A DNA stretch of 64,000 nt from Voacanga thouarsii (GCA_026120185.1 JANUWF010002200.1:4152001-4216000); one strand, 5' to 3'. Positions 23,963 to 37,987 are shown, counted from the stretch's first letter. Numbers and translations are program-made. The notes: generated by a model from the sequence alone, not told the origin.

Positions 23963-25207
23963 CTATCGGTACTCCCCCAAGTGCCTCTTGCCACAAGTTG
24001 GGCATTTCTTAAATAAAATGCCGGCATTCGAAGCTGTAGACCCTGCTGCACTCACTGTCTGTGCCCCTGAAAAAGCTGGCCTAGGTTGACACGAAAAAGC
24101 TCTCCTCTTAGCATCACACTGGCTCGACGATGCCGGTCTAAACCTCTGACCGTGACTGAATCCTGGCCTGGTGCTCTGACCCTGATTGACCGCTGGCCTG
24201 GATCCCTGCCCCTGGCTAAACACTGACCTGGGTCTCTTCTTGTCCCTATCTGCATCCGATCTCCTAAACTCAGCTTCGATGTCCAAACTCCTCTGATAAG
24301 CCTCCTTGTAGGTACTAGGCCTGATTGCAGACAACCTTCCACGAATCCTAGCTAACAATCCATGCACAAATCGGTTGGTCCTCGAAGTGGGGTCTCGAGT
24401 AATTGCAGGCACATATTTGCCCAACGAGTTAAACCTGATTGCATAGTCGGTCACACTCATCTGCTCTGACTGAACCAACCCAAAGAACTGGTTCTCCTTC
24501 TCGATCTTGAAAGTGTCTAGAAAGTATTGCTCCAGAAATATCTCCCTAAACTTTTCCCAGGTAAACGGCTCGCTTCCCTGGTAATAAATGGGCTTCACCC
24601 ATTTCCACCACTGCAGCGCTTCACCAACCAGAAACGGACCTGCCACCTTCGGTTTGATATCCTCTGGAACTTCCATCGTCTCAAAGTGATGTTCCAATTC
24701 TTCGATCCACTCTTCCGCTCTCTCGTGCCCCCCTATACCATTGAACGTTGGGAGTCCCATTCTTTTCATCCGCTCGTAAAGCGACCAAGCTCCTGAGTCA
24801 TTTCTCTGGAATCGACGCTCCTGGTCTCGCTGCAACTGTTGTTGCTCCGCTTGCAATCTGAGTTATTCCTGCTGAACCCTGATCTGCTCCTGCTGCAGTG
24901 ACTGCTGACTCTGCATCGCTTGAGCCATCATAGCTAATGCAGTCAGCATGTCTATCGGTGCACTAGGACCAGGCACGGTTGTGACTGGCGGTACCGTCGT
25001 AGCAGCTGGCGGCACAAACGGGGGAGGTGAGGGAAGTTTGACCCCAATGGAATGACCCCCTGACCCATGCGGTGCTGACACAGTAGCGGATAAAATCTGA
25101 CCCCTGATAGTTTGGCTAGTCTGCCCTCGAGCTAGCATAGCCACCGGTCTATCCCTGTTACTGTCTCCCGCACCCTCCTGAGCAGCCCTCCTTGCACCAC
25201 GTGCCAT
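23963..25207 (-). pseudogene. Gypsy gag
   Basis: Starts at ATG 25207 with MARGARRAAQEG. A stop follows a Gln-rich stretch (RVQQE) at 24863, and a second follows GEYR at 23963. Between them is the retrotransposon gag domain: AEEWIEELEHHFETM, ALQWWKWVK, FTWEKFREIFLEQYF, MSVTDYAIRFNSLGKY. The C-terminus is Ser/Arg/Gln-rich. A CPTCGKRHLG knuckle remains, but the next one has lost Cys and His (YFRCGKMGY). Gag would form the particle. Same frame as pol until the frameshift near 21985. Confidence 0.9.
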
Positions 25208-25390
25208 CGCCGAAATGCTATTCGCGAGCTAAAATGACCAAAGAAAAAGAAAATAATCTACTAAACGATCAACATCCCTAACGAATACTCAAATATCACT
25301 TATGCTACTCTCTTTCTTAAATTTTAAACTTTATAGGTTACCACTCAGTTTCATACTTATTGCCCTAATGTTTCAGCCTAAGAAGTATAA

Positions 25391-25408
25391 CCTATTTCTC
25401 TGATACCA
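25391..25408 (-). other. Primer binding site, gypsy element (tRNA-iMet type)
   Basis: Sense strand TGGTATCAGAGAAATAGG, five bases after the 5' LTR end. The TGGTATCAGAG core is complementary to the initiator tRNA-Met 3' end. Confidence 0.8.
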
Positions 25409-25413
25409 CTAAA

Positions 25414-27118
25414 TGTCACACCCCAAAGCCGAGGATGACATGGCAACACCCTAAAAAGAAATGTCGAACCCTTACATACCATAAATAACAATAACATAAC
25501 ATTCTAGTAATACTTAAAGAATATCCTTACATCGTTTTTAAATCCAAAACAAAACATACATAAAACTGAACAAAAATGAAAAACAATTAATCACTCTAGA
25601 TCCTCTTCAAACCATTCTTCTAACTCATCCTCATCTAACTGAGAACCTGCAAAATGATAAATAAGGGGTGAGCCCACTAGCTCAGTAAGGAAATTTGGCC
25701 TACCCGGGATTGAGCATGCTACATATACATATATATTTACAAAACGTTTGATCAAAAGAGTTTAGAAATTTAAGGTACAACAAAACTCGTGGGGTCTTAA
25801 AATATCTCCCTGGTGGGTTGGTCGCACCATGTGAAGATCTCAGTGTATCACCCAAAAAGAAGAAGGAGGAAAAGAGGAACAATGAATCTCTTAACCTTAC
25901 TCTTTACTGACCCCAAGAGGCATATTTGGCACATAAATATCGAACTGGTGTGGTTTATTCAGTGAAAATAATGTGATTGACACAAGCGAGAAAACCATCG
26001 CTGCAACAGAGAAGACCGGCGCCAGAGTCAAAACAGAGTGTACCCGGCGCCGGGTGTATTCTGGAATGCGCAGGCACGATTTCCAGAACACCCAAAACCC
26101 AACCTATAACTTTTCAGACAAAAAACGTAGTTTTTTTTTACCACCCACTTTAATAATGAAGAATACCGTCTGTGCACAAAAAAAAAATCATGTATACATA
26201 CTTAAACATGCTTAAATAAGGCTTAATTCATGAAGATGATTCATGCTTGGGGACTTGATTTGGCTTAACTGATCAGTCTTCCAATTATTATATCCCATTG
26301 GAATAAGGGCCTTAGCTTATCCTAGGTATTGTATCCCCTAGTAGGGCCTTATAGCTTATAAAGTTCGGGAATTCCCTACCAAAACGAAACCCACAAGCAT
26401 TCAACATCACATGAATCAGAAAATCAATACATAGGCATAAAACTTAGTTTAAACTCATAACTTTCGACAAACATAACCATTGGTACATGAATAACAATTA
26501 ACATACCGTGCTCAATACCATTTTCATATAATCAAAATACCACTTTCATAAAGAAATCAAGAGACATCATCGATTTTAAAGGAAACAGTAACCAGTACCA
26601 AAAACAGAAAAACCCAATTTCCTTACCTACTGAATTTAGCCTTTTGGAACCTCCTAAAGCTTCCACTCAAGCCTCCAAACACTTATTCACCTTCAATTAA
26701 AACCCAAACAATAAAATTAATCCTCCAATCAATTTTTCCCAATTTAGAACCCTACTACTCTAACTTCAATTCAAGAACAATTTATCTCAATCTTAGGTTA
26801 CAAATACCATAAAACACAAGGGGAAAGCTAACTTACCAAGAGTTGATGCCAAAGGCTCAAGTCCCTTATCAGATTCTCCCTTCTCTTCCCTCTTCTCCTC
26901 TTCTGGAATAGCTTCAGAAACAACGTAACCGTTCAAAACATGCCTGAGCTTATAATGAAAAATTAATAAAAGCCCCCTAACTAAATAATTGCACTTAGCC
27001 CCTCAACTTATAATACTTAATTTTTTTAGCCTTATGGACCCTAACCCACTAATTAAAATAAACTAAAAAAACCACAGCCCAATAAGCCTATGAAAGAAGA
27101 GAAGTCAGTGGGCTCACA
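25414..27118 (-). repeat. 5' LTR of the gypsy element
   Basis: 1705 bp, pair of 18639-20334. Confidence 0.95.
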
Positions 27119-28858
27119 AAATGTCTCGGAGTTGATAAGTCCATCACACCATTCTTGAGGCTAGAAATCACTTCAAGGCAATCATTCTCAACAATCAAAT
27201 CCTTGTAACCACGAGCAGCCATCACTTTTAAGGCATGAAAATTTGCAGCAGCTTCAACATGAGCTGCACTTCCAAGTGTATCCATTGGAATGATCTTGGA
27301 ATAGGAAACCACGATAATCACGAAGAAAAAATCCAGTGCCAAACTTCTGTGAAACCCACAAACCATCGATGTTAAGCTTGAGTGTTCCTTTAGGTGGTGC
27401 CTTCTATACTTGCGGCGAGAGAAGAGGCTGAACTAGTTTAGGAGCCATTAACACATCAACTGAAGAAGGAAGGAAAGACTCCAAAGGAGCTTTTCCTTTT
27501 AGCAATGAAGAAGAAGTTGGCTTGTTGCAAAATCCACCTTACTATCAAAGCTAGAGACGTAGCAGACACAGAGAGTAGCCTAAAGAAATTCATCAAACAA
27601 AAAAAGGCTAGTTGAGATACTATACAAGCTGTGGTTTGTGCTCAAAGAAAATGACATTATGATTACACTAAAGGTTCCAAAGTAAGTAACAGAAAAGTGA
27701 GATTTGAGACACACTCTAATCCATAACAACTTGCAAAAGTTTGGGTAAAAGGTGCATCAGTCTTAACAAGGGGAAGGTCGAGCATAACTTGTGACCACGC
27801 ATCAAGAGCAAAAGGGCAATTGAATAAAAGATAGTTAATATCCTCAATAGGACCTCCACAGACTAGAAAGCATGGAGAGATTGAAGTAATTCTTCGATGA
27901 AGGTTCGCCCAAGTTGGAACTATGTCATGACTGTAGCACTACAAAAATTGTTGCAATTTCGGTGGAATCTTCAATCTCAACAAGTTTTTTACATAATAGT
28001 TCCTCACCTTTAGAATAAAAAGGACTTCCATTTGAAGCATGCAGATTGTCCATAAAAGATGATACCAAATCTTATAGTATATTGCCCAGATTTAGTATAT
28101 CCCCAAGCTTGGGCATCTTGTGGCCAAGAAGGACAAAATGGTACCTTATAGATTCCTCTTGTATATAAGAGTTAAAGCATTCAGTGAGAGCATCTTCCTT
28201 CTAGCAGGCTCTGTCAAAATCTACAAACCGATATACTTTCATCTCTCATGTTGAACATTTAATCCACAAAGGGGAAGATAGTTTGAAAGATGGTGGAGAA
28301 GTTGACCAACTATCACCTCATATCTTCATTGCCTCACCATTGCCAATTTTCCACGTGACACCAAGCTTCTAGTGGTCTAGACCTTCTAAAATACTCTACC
28401 AAACAAAAAAAAGGAAGAACTACCAGCAGTTTCATCCATAAAAGTCGCCAAATTGATGGTATTTAGCACAAAAAACATGGGCTCCTACAGACAATGGATT
28501 CTTTAGAATAAGCTAAGCTTGCTTAGCAAGCAAAGTAATAGTGAAGATTTCCAAGTTACGAAAGCCTAAACCACTTTTAGACTTTGGTCTACAGAGAGAA
28601 TCCCATGCTCTTCCAGCAAATTTGGTGCTTGTCTTCTGAACTATCCCACAAAAACTACCTCATCATCTTAGAAATTGAGTCATATGTACTTACTAGGAGC
28701 TTAAAGACTGACATGAAATAGGTAGGAGTGGCTTGAACAATATATTTTAGAAGAATTTCCTTGGCAACTGGACTAAGGAACATTTCTTTCCATTCGTTAA
28801 GTTTTTTCCGAATCTTATCCTCAACAAAGTGGAAGGCATCCTTTTTAGATCATCTATG
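27119..28858 (-). mobile_element. L1-type LINE, segment 3: RT C-terminus, zinc-binding region, RNase H
   Basis: Reading from 28858 down: FHFVEDKIRKKLNEWK and VQATPTYFMSVFKL (C-terminal RT region), the zf-RVT-like segment CGGPIEDINYLLFNCPFA near 27800-27870, then RNase H starting PPKGTLKLNIDG near 27390 with HVEAAANFHALKVMAARGYK and VENDCLEVISSLKNG. Several frameshifts and stops are present. It continues across copia-A into 37988-39560 and across the gypsy element into 18638. Confidence 0.85.
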
Positions 28859-30620
28859 TGTAGGTTAATATGGCAAAAATGAATCACAGAAGCATGTAAC
28901 ACGCAGTAGCGGAAGCAACAAAACTATATCTTTGAGTTGTTTAGGCTTTGAAAAACTTGTTCTAATGATTTCTGCAACACTCCTGGTTGTTCCTGGTATC
29001 CTTGGTTCTGGATCACGTCCTTGTAAACGCCAGTTTCGTCTCATTCACGCGAAGCATTTGAACTTCCGAAATATGGCCCTTTCACTTTTCCTTTAGCTGG
29101 TGAAAGCTTTTGTTAGTTTCAAGAAAAATGGTTTTCGTTCTATTTCATTCAATTCCAGAGAGAGACCAAGAGAGTGAAATAAAAATTATCTCCTTTTTGT
29201 TATCCTCTTATGCCAAACAATACAAGATCCATCCCGTATTGTTATTTTTTTTTTAATTTTATTTTATCATTGGTCTCATTCATTTGGTCAGATAAAATTA
29301 TTTACTCTTGGGCATGAATACCCATAAATAATAAGCCTCAATTATTTATTTTCTAGGCTTCATAAAATAGCTCAATAAATAATTAACAAATCCAAATAAA
29401 CCAATATAAAATATCAGACCTTTTATCTAGTTTATATCTAGGTTAATTTTCTAATTATTCAAGTTAGGCCTTGGGTCCTGAATAATTAATTAACCAATTA
29501 AACTAAATAAAATATATACTCTCTCTTAGGCCTTTTATTTTATTCTAGTCCAATAATAAATTAGACTACTTAAATAAAATAAAATAAAACCAATAATTAT
29601 CAAGACCAATTCCTTAATCCAAATCTGTCAGGACTTAAGGGATATTCCAGGAACCAAAAGACCCATCGCCTTTGCTACTAAAATGACCAAAATACCCCTA
29701 CTATATAAATAGTTGTATTTTGTATTTTAAATATTTTCTAATATCACCATAAGAAAATATTAACCCCAAGAATAATGATGCGTTAGGAAAGTCTCCGACC
29801 TACAAGTGTAATGACTAAAATACCCCTCTACGCATCGTCGTACATTTAGAGAGAATGAGTGTATTAATACCTCTCTAAAAGACATCTACCATCCTTAGAC
29901 CTCTAGTCCAATAATCCACGACTCCTGAAATATTTCTACTTTCCAAGAAAGCTACCCTAAAGCAAACATCCAAGTCATATTCCCCAGGGCCTTGAATAGT
30001 TAGATCATTTGAATAGTCACAATGGGCAATATAGCGCAGAAACTATCTTGTATAAGTCTGTCTTAATTAACTAGTCATATATACCCAATATATAAGTATA
30101 TCGGCTCTACAAAAGAATCTCAACTACAGCATATCAAATTACATACTTCTAACTTCGTCAAACCACCAACTCATATTCAAGCGGTAGAGTATTAGTCCAC
30201 ATTGTAACAGTAATAGTCTGAGTTTCTTCTAAATAGTACTTTCAGAAACTACTATTACAAGTCCTATTCTACGTATTCGAAATACACTCATGCTATGAAG
30301 TGAGTGGACTACTCATTGGCTAAAAGTAAGCCATTCTCCATTTGGAATTCATAACGTAATAATCTAAACATGATGAGATTTTCATTCTCATCAATTGGTT
30401 AAGAACAAACATTTATGTGTTAAGTAACCCATGATCTATACCTTATTGTAAAAGACCACCATTCACATAGATCACTTACTTAAACACAATGGGTCATTTT
30501 CAAACTCAAATCATGCACAAATAATATATAAATTCACAAATAAATTTTGAGAATAATTCTTTTATTAATAAATTCGATAATTATATCAGAAACCTAGTCT
30601 ACAGGGCATACATTCCAATA
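28859..30620 (-). repeat. 3' LTR of copia-A
   Basis: 1762 bp. Sense start TATTGGAATGTATGCCC, where relatives have TGTTGGA; sense end CCTACA. Pairs with 36260-37987. Confidence 0.92.
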
Positions 30621-30634
30621 ATCTCCCACTTACA
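30621..30634 (-). other. Polypurine tract of copia-A
   Basis: Sense GTAAGTGGGAGAT directly before the 3' LTR, the usual copia form. Confidence 0.75.
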
Positions 30635-30642
30635 CTCTAAGA

Positions 30643-33600
30643 CTAAGAAAGTCCGTAGGTGTCCACCCCTATGGTGTCTAAGTGCCTCTTAAAGACTCTT
30701 TCAGCCAAAAGCTTGGTGAAGAGATCTATTAGGTTGTTCTCCAAGGCTATCTGTTCCATTACGATTTTTTGTTTTTGGATGAAATCTCAGATCAGGTGGT
30801 ACTTCCTCTGATGTGCTTCCCCTTCTTGTGGTTCCTGGGTTCTTTGGATTGTGAGACTGCTCCAAAGTTGTCGCAATACACCACAATTGGTCTGTTCATA
30901 TGTGGCACAACTCCAAGTTTTGAAAGGAACTTCTGGAGCCAGACAGCTTCCTTGGATGCCTCTGAAGCTACTACATACTCAGCTTCCATGGTTGAGTCAG
31001 CAATGCAAGATTACTTTATACTCCTTCATGAAACGACTCCTCCAGACAAGGTGAAGATATATGCACTAGTGGATTTTCTCTCATCCTTATCTACTTGGAA
31101 GTCTGAGTCTGTATATCTAGTAGGAACCAAGTCATCAGCCTTGTAAACCAGCATGTAATCTTTCGTACCTTTAAGATACTTAAGAATATGCTTTACAACT
31201 TGCCAATGAACCTTCCCAGTGTTTGACTGATCTCTGCTAATTAGGCTTACGGCAAAGCAGATATTTAGCCTTGTGCACAACATGGCGTACATGAGACTTC
31301 CCACAGCCGAAGCGCTAGGAATCCTACTCATCTTGTCTTTTTCCTCTTAAGACTTAAGACAATCCTTAGAACAAAAAGACAACTCATGTCTGTGAGGGAT
31401 TAAAGCTCCCTTGCATGAGTCTATGTTAAACTTAGCCAACATCTTGTCAATGTATGTCGCTTGGGATAATTCTAACATTCTTTGCTTTCTATTTCCAAGG
31501 AGTTTAATCCCGAGGATGTAACTGGCCTCTCCCAAGTCCTTCATACTGAATTGACTAGACAGCTAAACCTCAGTAGATGACAACGCTCATACATCATTTC
31601 CAATGAGTAGAATGTCATTCACATATAGGACAAGAAAAACTACATTTATGCCTTTCAATTTCCTATACACGCATAGTTCATTCTCGTTTTAAATGAAACC
31701 ATAAGACTTTACAGTCTCGTCAAAACGAATGTTCCATGTTCTATATGTCTACTTAAGTCCATAAATGGACTTCTTAAGCTTGCAAACCATATATTCCTGG
31801 CCTTTAGCAATAAAACCTTCCGGTTGGGACATATAGATGTCTTCATTAAGATGGCTATTAAAAAATACCGTCTTAACATCTATTTGTCATATCTCGTAGT
31901 CGAAATGACATATAATGATAAGGAAGATACAGATGGACTTAAGTATGGCTACCAGGGAAAAGATTTCCTCATAATCTTTTTTCTCTTTCTGAGTATACCA
32001 TTTCGCCACAAGTCTAACTTTGAAGGTTTCCACCTTCCCATCCACTTTCCTCTTCCTCTTGTATAGCCACTTACACCTAATGAGTTTTATCCCTTCAAGT
32101 GAAGCTACAAGATCCCAAACCTGATTGAAGTACATAGACTCAATCTCGACTTTTATTGCTTCATGCCATAGATTTGCATCGGCATCAATAATAGCCTCCT
32201 CGTATCTAGTGGGATTTTATTCCTGATAATCAGAGACCAGCTCGAAAGCCTTTCTTATTCATCTTTTTAGAACTCTAGATACCCTCCTATTACAAGGAAG
32301 CTCCGTCTGTACAGGCTCTTGAGGCTGTGCCTCTTCTTATTCCATAATTGAGTCTGAAGAAGTTGATTTCAAAAATAACTTCTCCTCGAGTTCCAACCTT
32401 GTTGAAACTTTAGTGGAAGTACTTTGATCATCCTCCAAGTATCTAGCATTAATACTTACCAGTACTTTCTGCTCCTTGGGATGATAAAAGTAACCTCTTT
32501 TTTGTCCCTTTTGGATACCCAACAAAGTAGCATAATTTTGATCTTGATTCTAGCTTATCTCCCTTGATCAGTACATAAGTTGGACAGCCCAATATTCTGA
32601 GATGATTTAGACTTTGCTTACATCCAGTTCACATCTCATAGGGCGTCCTAAGTACTGACTTGGAAGGCACCAAGTTTAAAATGTATGCCATTGTTTCCAA
32701 GGCATATCCCCAAAAAAAGACCGGAAGAGTAGCATGAGACATCATGCTTCAGACCATTTCCATCAATGTCATGTTCCTTCTCTCAACTACTCCATTCTGT
32801 TAGGGTGTACCCGGCGCAGAGAATTGGGATACTGTCCCATGATATACCATATAATCCTTGAACTCACCGAGGAGGTACTCTCCACCACGATTTGATCGTA
32901 AGGTTTTGATCAGTTTACCTATCTGACGTTCAACTTCAGCCTTAAACTCTTTAAACTTATCAAAAGAGTCAGACTTGCGCCTCATCAGGTAGATATAACC
33001 AAATCTTGTACAATCATCCGTAAAAGTGATGAAGTACTCAAAACTCCTTCTAGCTTGTGTAGACAAAAGACCACATACATCAGTATGAACAAGGCCCAAT
33101 ATCTCCTTGGCTCTATCAGCCTTTTGGGTGAACGACCTTTTGGTCATTTTTCCTATAAAGCAGGATTCACACTGAGGCTAACTTTCCAATCTTAATGAGC
33201 CCAATGACCCATTATGGATTAATCTCTGAATCCTTATTGAGTTAATATGACCTAACGTTAGATGCCAAAAATATGAGTCATTGACATTGGTCTCTCTCTT
33301 CTTACTTAAAGGTTCAGATTGAGCATTATTTATTTGATTGTTTGTAGGATTTAAAAAGAATGAGTTTCCATATATGTGCCCTGTACATAAAATTTTTCCA
33401 TTTCTATTGATAGTAATACCAGAATGGAAAGAAATAGAATATCCATGATTTATTAACTTTACAACTGAAATCAAATTCTGTCTAAAATCGAGTACATATA
33501 AAATATTCTTCAAAATAACTACTCTATTACAATAAAAAATAAGATCTAGCTCTTCCACTGTAAGGGCCCATAATTGTGCTCAATTTCCTATTCATAGTCC

Positions 33601-34550
33601 ATGCTCGCCCTTCTAGAGTCTTCTTATCTTCCTAAACCCTGCAAGGATTTACAGATATGATCAGTAGCTCCAGAATCAACAATCCAAGTGGAAGTTGATC
33701 TAACCATTAAAACTGGCTCTAGATAGAGAACAATACCTGTAGGGTTTTTCTTGACCTGAAACTCTGGATACTCCTTTTTCCAGTGTATCTTCTGCCAGCA
33801 CATGAAGCACTTGCCCTTAGACTTGTTGGGCTGGTTCTTGGGCTGGGCCCTTGCATTTCCCTTCTTCTTCTTGAACTTTCTGGGCTTAGGCCCAATTCTG
33901 GAAGAAGAAGTTCTAGCAATCATAGCATTGGATTGTGGCTTCATGACCTTCTTTGCCACTTGGAGCTCTTTCATTAATTCGGTTAAACTCATATTTAACT
34001 TATTTATATTATAATTAATTTAACTTGAATTGAGTAAAAGAACCCGAAAGAGATTCAAGAACCATGTCCACTCGGCTCTCGAAGTCAATAACAGCCCCTA
34101 AGACTTCTACTCCCTTGAAAACAACAATTATCTTGAGCATATGCTCTCTAACTGATGCTCCCTCAGCCATTTTAGTGTTGATGATCGTCCTAAGAGCCTC
34201 CTGCCTTACGGGCCGACTCTTATCCGCGAACATTGTGGGTAGTGATTGGCTAATGTCGTACGCAGTGATCATGTACTCATGTTTAGATTGGAGCATATTA
34301 GACATGGAGGCCAACATGTAGCAACGAGCCATCTCATCAGTTTTCTTCCACACTTTCTTAGCCTCTCACTCTTTAGTGGTGGAACCCCCTCCCCCCCGAT
34401 AATAAGGCAGGTTTCGTAAAGGATATACTTATACTCCTTAGCAGTGAGTATTATGTCCAAGTTTCTTTTTCAGTCTACATAATTTGGACCCATTAGCTTA
34501 TTTTTACGGAGAATAATGGCCAAAAGACTAAAAGAACCTCCACCAACAAT
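30643..34550 (-). pseudogene. Copia-A gag-pol, many lesions
   Basis: Order gag, zinc knuckle, protease, integrase, RT, RNase H, typical of Ty1/copia. The expected start ATG is ATT at 34550-34548. A TGA at 34472-34470 follows PNYVD. The knuckle CFMCWQKIHWKKEY lost its last Cys. Protease keeps DSGATDHIC. Integrase has HTDVCG, but the second Asp is lost (LRSNRGGEYL). RT is split into pieces with frameshifts between about 34000 and 33600 and around 32700, plus several stops. RNase H has MEAEYVVASEA and YCDNFGAV. It cannot be active. Closest relative in the window is copia-B, with near-collinear sequence. Confidence 0.93.
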
Positions 34551-35738
34551 TTCTAAAAAATAAAAAATAAAAGAAAACTTAGTTTGTGAAAAACAAAATA
34601 ATTTGTGACTTTATCCTCATATTAAATCCGATAATAGTTAACCTTATCACTATTATCTTTAATATGATTAATTTGGCTCTTAAGAAAGCTGACATAACTT
34701 CTTGGGAAGATTAACAGTTTCCTAAACTAAGTGTATTAACCACCACAAATTAATTTTTCTTTTAGATAATGATCTAGAAGATAATTCTATTGCGGGATGA
34801 CTGTTGCTTCTCATTTCCTATGGATATTCCTCGCACTATAACCTCCAACGTGGGCTGACCGATCATAACACGTATCTTGGTTATTAATTACATCCATCCA
34901 TTAGTTCAAGATTCTTGTGGTATCCCCATCCTATATGGGTTCACTCCCAGGGTGATGCAATGGGACCCACAATCTCTAATAAGGATCGTGATGGAAGCCG
35001 TAAGGCCGTTAGAACCCCTCTCCCACTTAGTATTTTAAAATAAGGGGTTTCTTGGAAAATATCCTTTGAAAATTTCAATTAATTTTTTTTAACTCAAAAA
35101 ATATATATCTAAACCCATAAAAATTCTACATCAAGGTTTATATCCTTTGAGAAAATTTTTATGAATTAATTTTATTTAAGTTAATAAACTTAATAATTTC
35201 AAAAATTTCCAATAAAACTTTCGAGAGATTTTCATGTTTAATTTGACAAAAATAATTTTTCTTGTTAAAAATAGATCAAAATGGTTTCTATTTTAATTTA
35301 CAAAAATATCTAAATCTAAAATATTTTCTATATCAAGGATAAAATTCTTTGAGAAAATAACTAAGAATTAAATTTTATTCAAATTAAAATTAACCATTTA
35401 ATTTAAGAAAAATATTTTTCTTTGTTAAAAATTCCCAAAGACTTTAATCTTTGAGAAAACGGGTACATAGGGTACCAAAAAAAATAAGCATGCCAGAAAA
35501 TTGTAAACGTTTTCATATTTTTCTATTATTTTAATCTAAGTGTCTAAATAATAGAATTAAATACATTAATTAATTAATAATCTTGTTTAATCCTAAATTT
35601 CCTTTACTATTATTTTTCATACAAAATATTCAAAGAATATTAACTATTGCAATAAAAATAACTTCGTCTGATATAAGACCACAAAGAAAGAAGAAGATTT
35701 TTTTTTTTAAATCTCTGGTCCAATGCACCGGCCACACT

Positions 35739-35777
35739 GGATCATGGCCCATGGGAAAACCCCATGGACCGCGATCC
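35739..35777 (-). repeat. Leader hairpin of copia-A
   Basis: GGATCATGGCCCATG pairs with CATGGACCGCGATCC across a loop of about 9 nt, with a few mismatches. The same kind of hairpin lies in copia-C (54800-54837). It sits in the GC-rich leader between primer site and gag. A role in RNA dimerisation or packaging is inference. Confidence 0.55.
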
Positions 35778-36241
35778 AACGACCCGCCCACTTCCCTGTC
35801 AAAATTGAAGACCACAATTTGAGCAAAACCAATTTGCAAATCCTTGCGGAAGAGCCTCTTCCACGACGAAGGCTTCCTTGCACACCGCGAGGAAGCTTTC
35901 CTTGTGCACTCGGCTCTTCTCACAGCAAGCGGCTCAGCTGCTACAATGTCATCTTCTCCGTTTTTCTTTCTACGATTTTCTTCTGCATTTTTGTATTTCT
36001 TCTTCCGGTTCTTTCATCCAAACAACATTTAAAAGCACTTAACAAGCACCTATGCCCTTAAAAACAATGAACTTACACGTTTCATCTAAAAAAGTACTAA
36101 ATTACAGAAGCCTATGTTTCAATGATGAGACTTACAGAGCCATCTATCCCATACCATAAATAGCGAAGGTTCACAGAAAATAACCAAAACAAATATTTTC
36201 TTGTTTTAATTAAGCCTAGAATGCTTCTTATATTTGGCAAA

Positions 36242-36257
36242 CCTAGCTTTGATACCA
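36242..36257 (-). other. Primer binding site of copia-A
   Basis: Sense TGGTATCAAAGCTAGG, two bases after the 5' LTR end. One change from the tRNA-iMet match TGGTATCAGAGC. Confidence 0.78.
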
Positions 36258-36259
36258 CT

Positions 36260-37987
36260 TGTAGGTTAATATGGCAAAAATGAATCACAGAAGCATGTAA
36301 CACGCAGTAGCGGAAACAACAAAACTAGACCTTTGAGTTGTTTAGGCTTTGAAAAACTTGTTCCAATGATTTTTGCATGCTCCTAGTTGTTCCTGGGATG
36401 CTTGGTTCTGGATCACGTCCTTGTAAATGCCGGCTTCGTCTCATTCACGTGAAACTTTTGAGCTTCCAGAATATTGCCCTTTCACTTTTCCTTTAGCCGG
36501 TGAAAGCTTTTGTCAGTTTCAAGAAAAAATAGTCTTCATTCTATTTCATTCAATCCCAGAGAGAGACCAAAAGAGTGAAACAAAAATCATCTCCTTTTTG
36601 TTATCCTCTCACGCCAAATAATACGGGATCCATCTTGTGTTATTTTTTTTTTTAATTTTATTTTACCCTTGGTCTCATTCATTGAGCCGGATAAAATTAT
36701 TTACTCTTGGGCTTGAACACTCATAAATAATAAGCCTCAATTATTTATTTTTTGGGTTTCATAAAATAGCCTAATAAATAATTAATAAGTCTAAATAGAC
36801 CAATATAAAATATCAAGCCTTTTATCTAGTATATATCTAGGCCTGAATAATTAATTAACCAATTAAACTAGATTAAATATATACTCTCTCTTGGGTCTTT
36901 TATTTTTATTCTAATCCAATAATAAATTAGACTATTTAAATAAAATAAAATAAAACTCATAATTATCAAAACCAATTCCTTAACCCAAATCTGTCAAGAC
37001 TTAAGGGCTATTTCAAGGACCAAAAGGAACATCGTCTTGGCTACTAAAATGATCAAAATACCCCTGCTATATAAATAATTGTATTTTGCATTTTAAATAT
37101 TTCATAATATCACCATAAGGAAATATTGACCCCAAAAATAATGCTGTGTTAGCAAAGCCTCCGACCCACAAGTGTAATGACTAAAATACCCCTCTACGCA
37201 TTGCCATACATTTAGAGAGGAGGAATGTACTAACATCTCTCTAAAAGACATCTACCATCCTTAGACCTCTAATCCAATGATCAACGACACTTGGAATGTT
37301 TCCACTTTTCAAGGGAGCTACCTTAAAATAAATATCCAAATCATGTTCCCTAAGACCCTGGATATTTAGATCATTCGAACAGTCACAAGGGGCGATATAG
37401 CGCAGAAGCTATCTTATACAAGTCTGTCTTAACTAACTAGTCACATATACCCAATATACAAGTATATCGGCTCCACGAAAGAACCTTAATTATAGCATAT
37501 CAAAGTACATACTTCCATCTTCGTCAGACCACCAACTCATACTCAAACGATAGAGTATTAGTCCACACTGTAATAGTAATAGTTTGGGTTTCTTCTAAAT
37601 TGTACTTTTAGAAATCACTATTACAGGTCCTGTTCTACATATTCGAAATATGTTCGTGTTATGAAGTGAGTGGACTACTCACTGACTAAAAGTAAGCCAT
37701 TTTTCATTTAAAATTTATAATACAATAACCTAAACATGATGAAATTCCCATTCTCATCAATTGTTTAAGAACAAACGTTTACGTGTTAAGTAACCCGTGA
37801 TCCATACATTATTGTGAAAGACCACCATTCACATGGATCACTTACTTAAACATAATGTGTCATTTCCAAACGCAAATCATGTACAAATAATATGTAAATT
37901 CACAAATAAATTTTGAAAATAAATTCTTTTATTAATAAATTCGATAATTACATCAGAAATCTAGTCTAGAGGGCATACATTCCAATA
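36260..37987 (-). repeat. 5' LTR of copia-A
   Basis: 1728 bp, pair of 28859-30620. Ends in the same TA (sense) rather than TG. Confidence 0.92.

Larger units (their letters stand above)
18639..27118 (-). mobile_element. Complete Ty3/gypsy LTR retrotransposon inserted in the LINE
   Basis: LTRs at 18639-20334 and 25414-27118 bound an internal region with gag and pol on the minus strand. The 5-bp target duplication AAATG is perfect (18634-18638 and 27119-27123). Length is 8480 bp. In sense orientation the LTR starts TGTGAGCCC and ends GTGACA. I counted about seven differences in the first 300 bases of the two LTRs, so the insertion is fairly recent. Pol order (PR-RT-RH-INT) and a chromodomain-like tail place it with Tekay/Del-like chromoviruses. 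Confidence 0.96.
28859..37987 (-). mobile_element. Copia-A: complete Ty1/copia element inserted in the LINE
   Basis: LTRs at 28859-30620 and 36260-37987. Flanks CTATG (28854-28858) and CTATA (37988-37992) are a target duplication with one mismatch. Length 9129 bp. LTRs differ at roughly 9% of positions over 280 bases counted by eye, so this is an older insertion than copia-B or the gypsy element. Removing it rejoins LINE sequence at the YLGL motif of RT. Confidence 0.93.

Noticed and set aside
21173..24796. Plus-strand open frames opposite the gypsy gag-pol
   Set aside because: Antisense shadows of a long conserved coding sequence.
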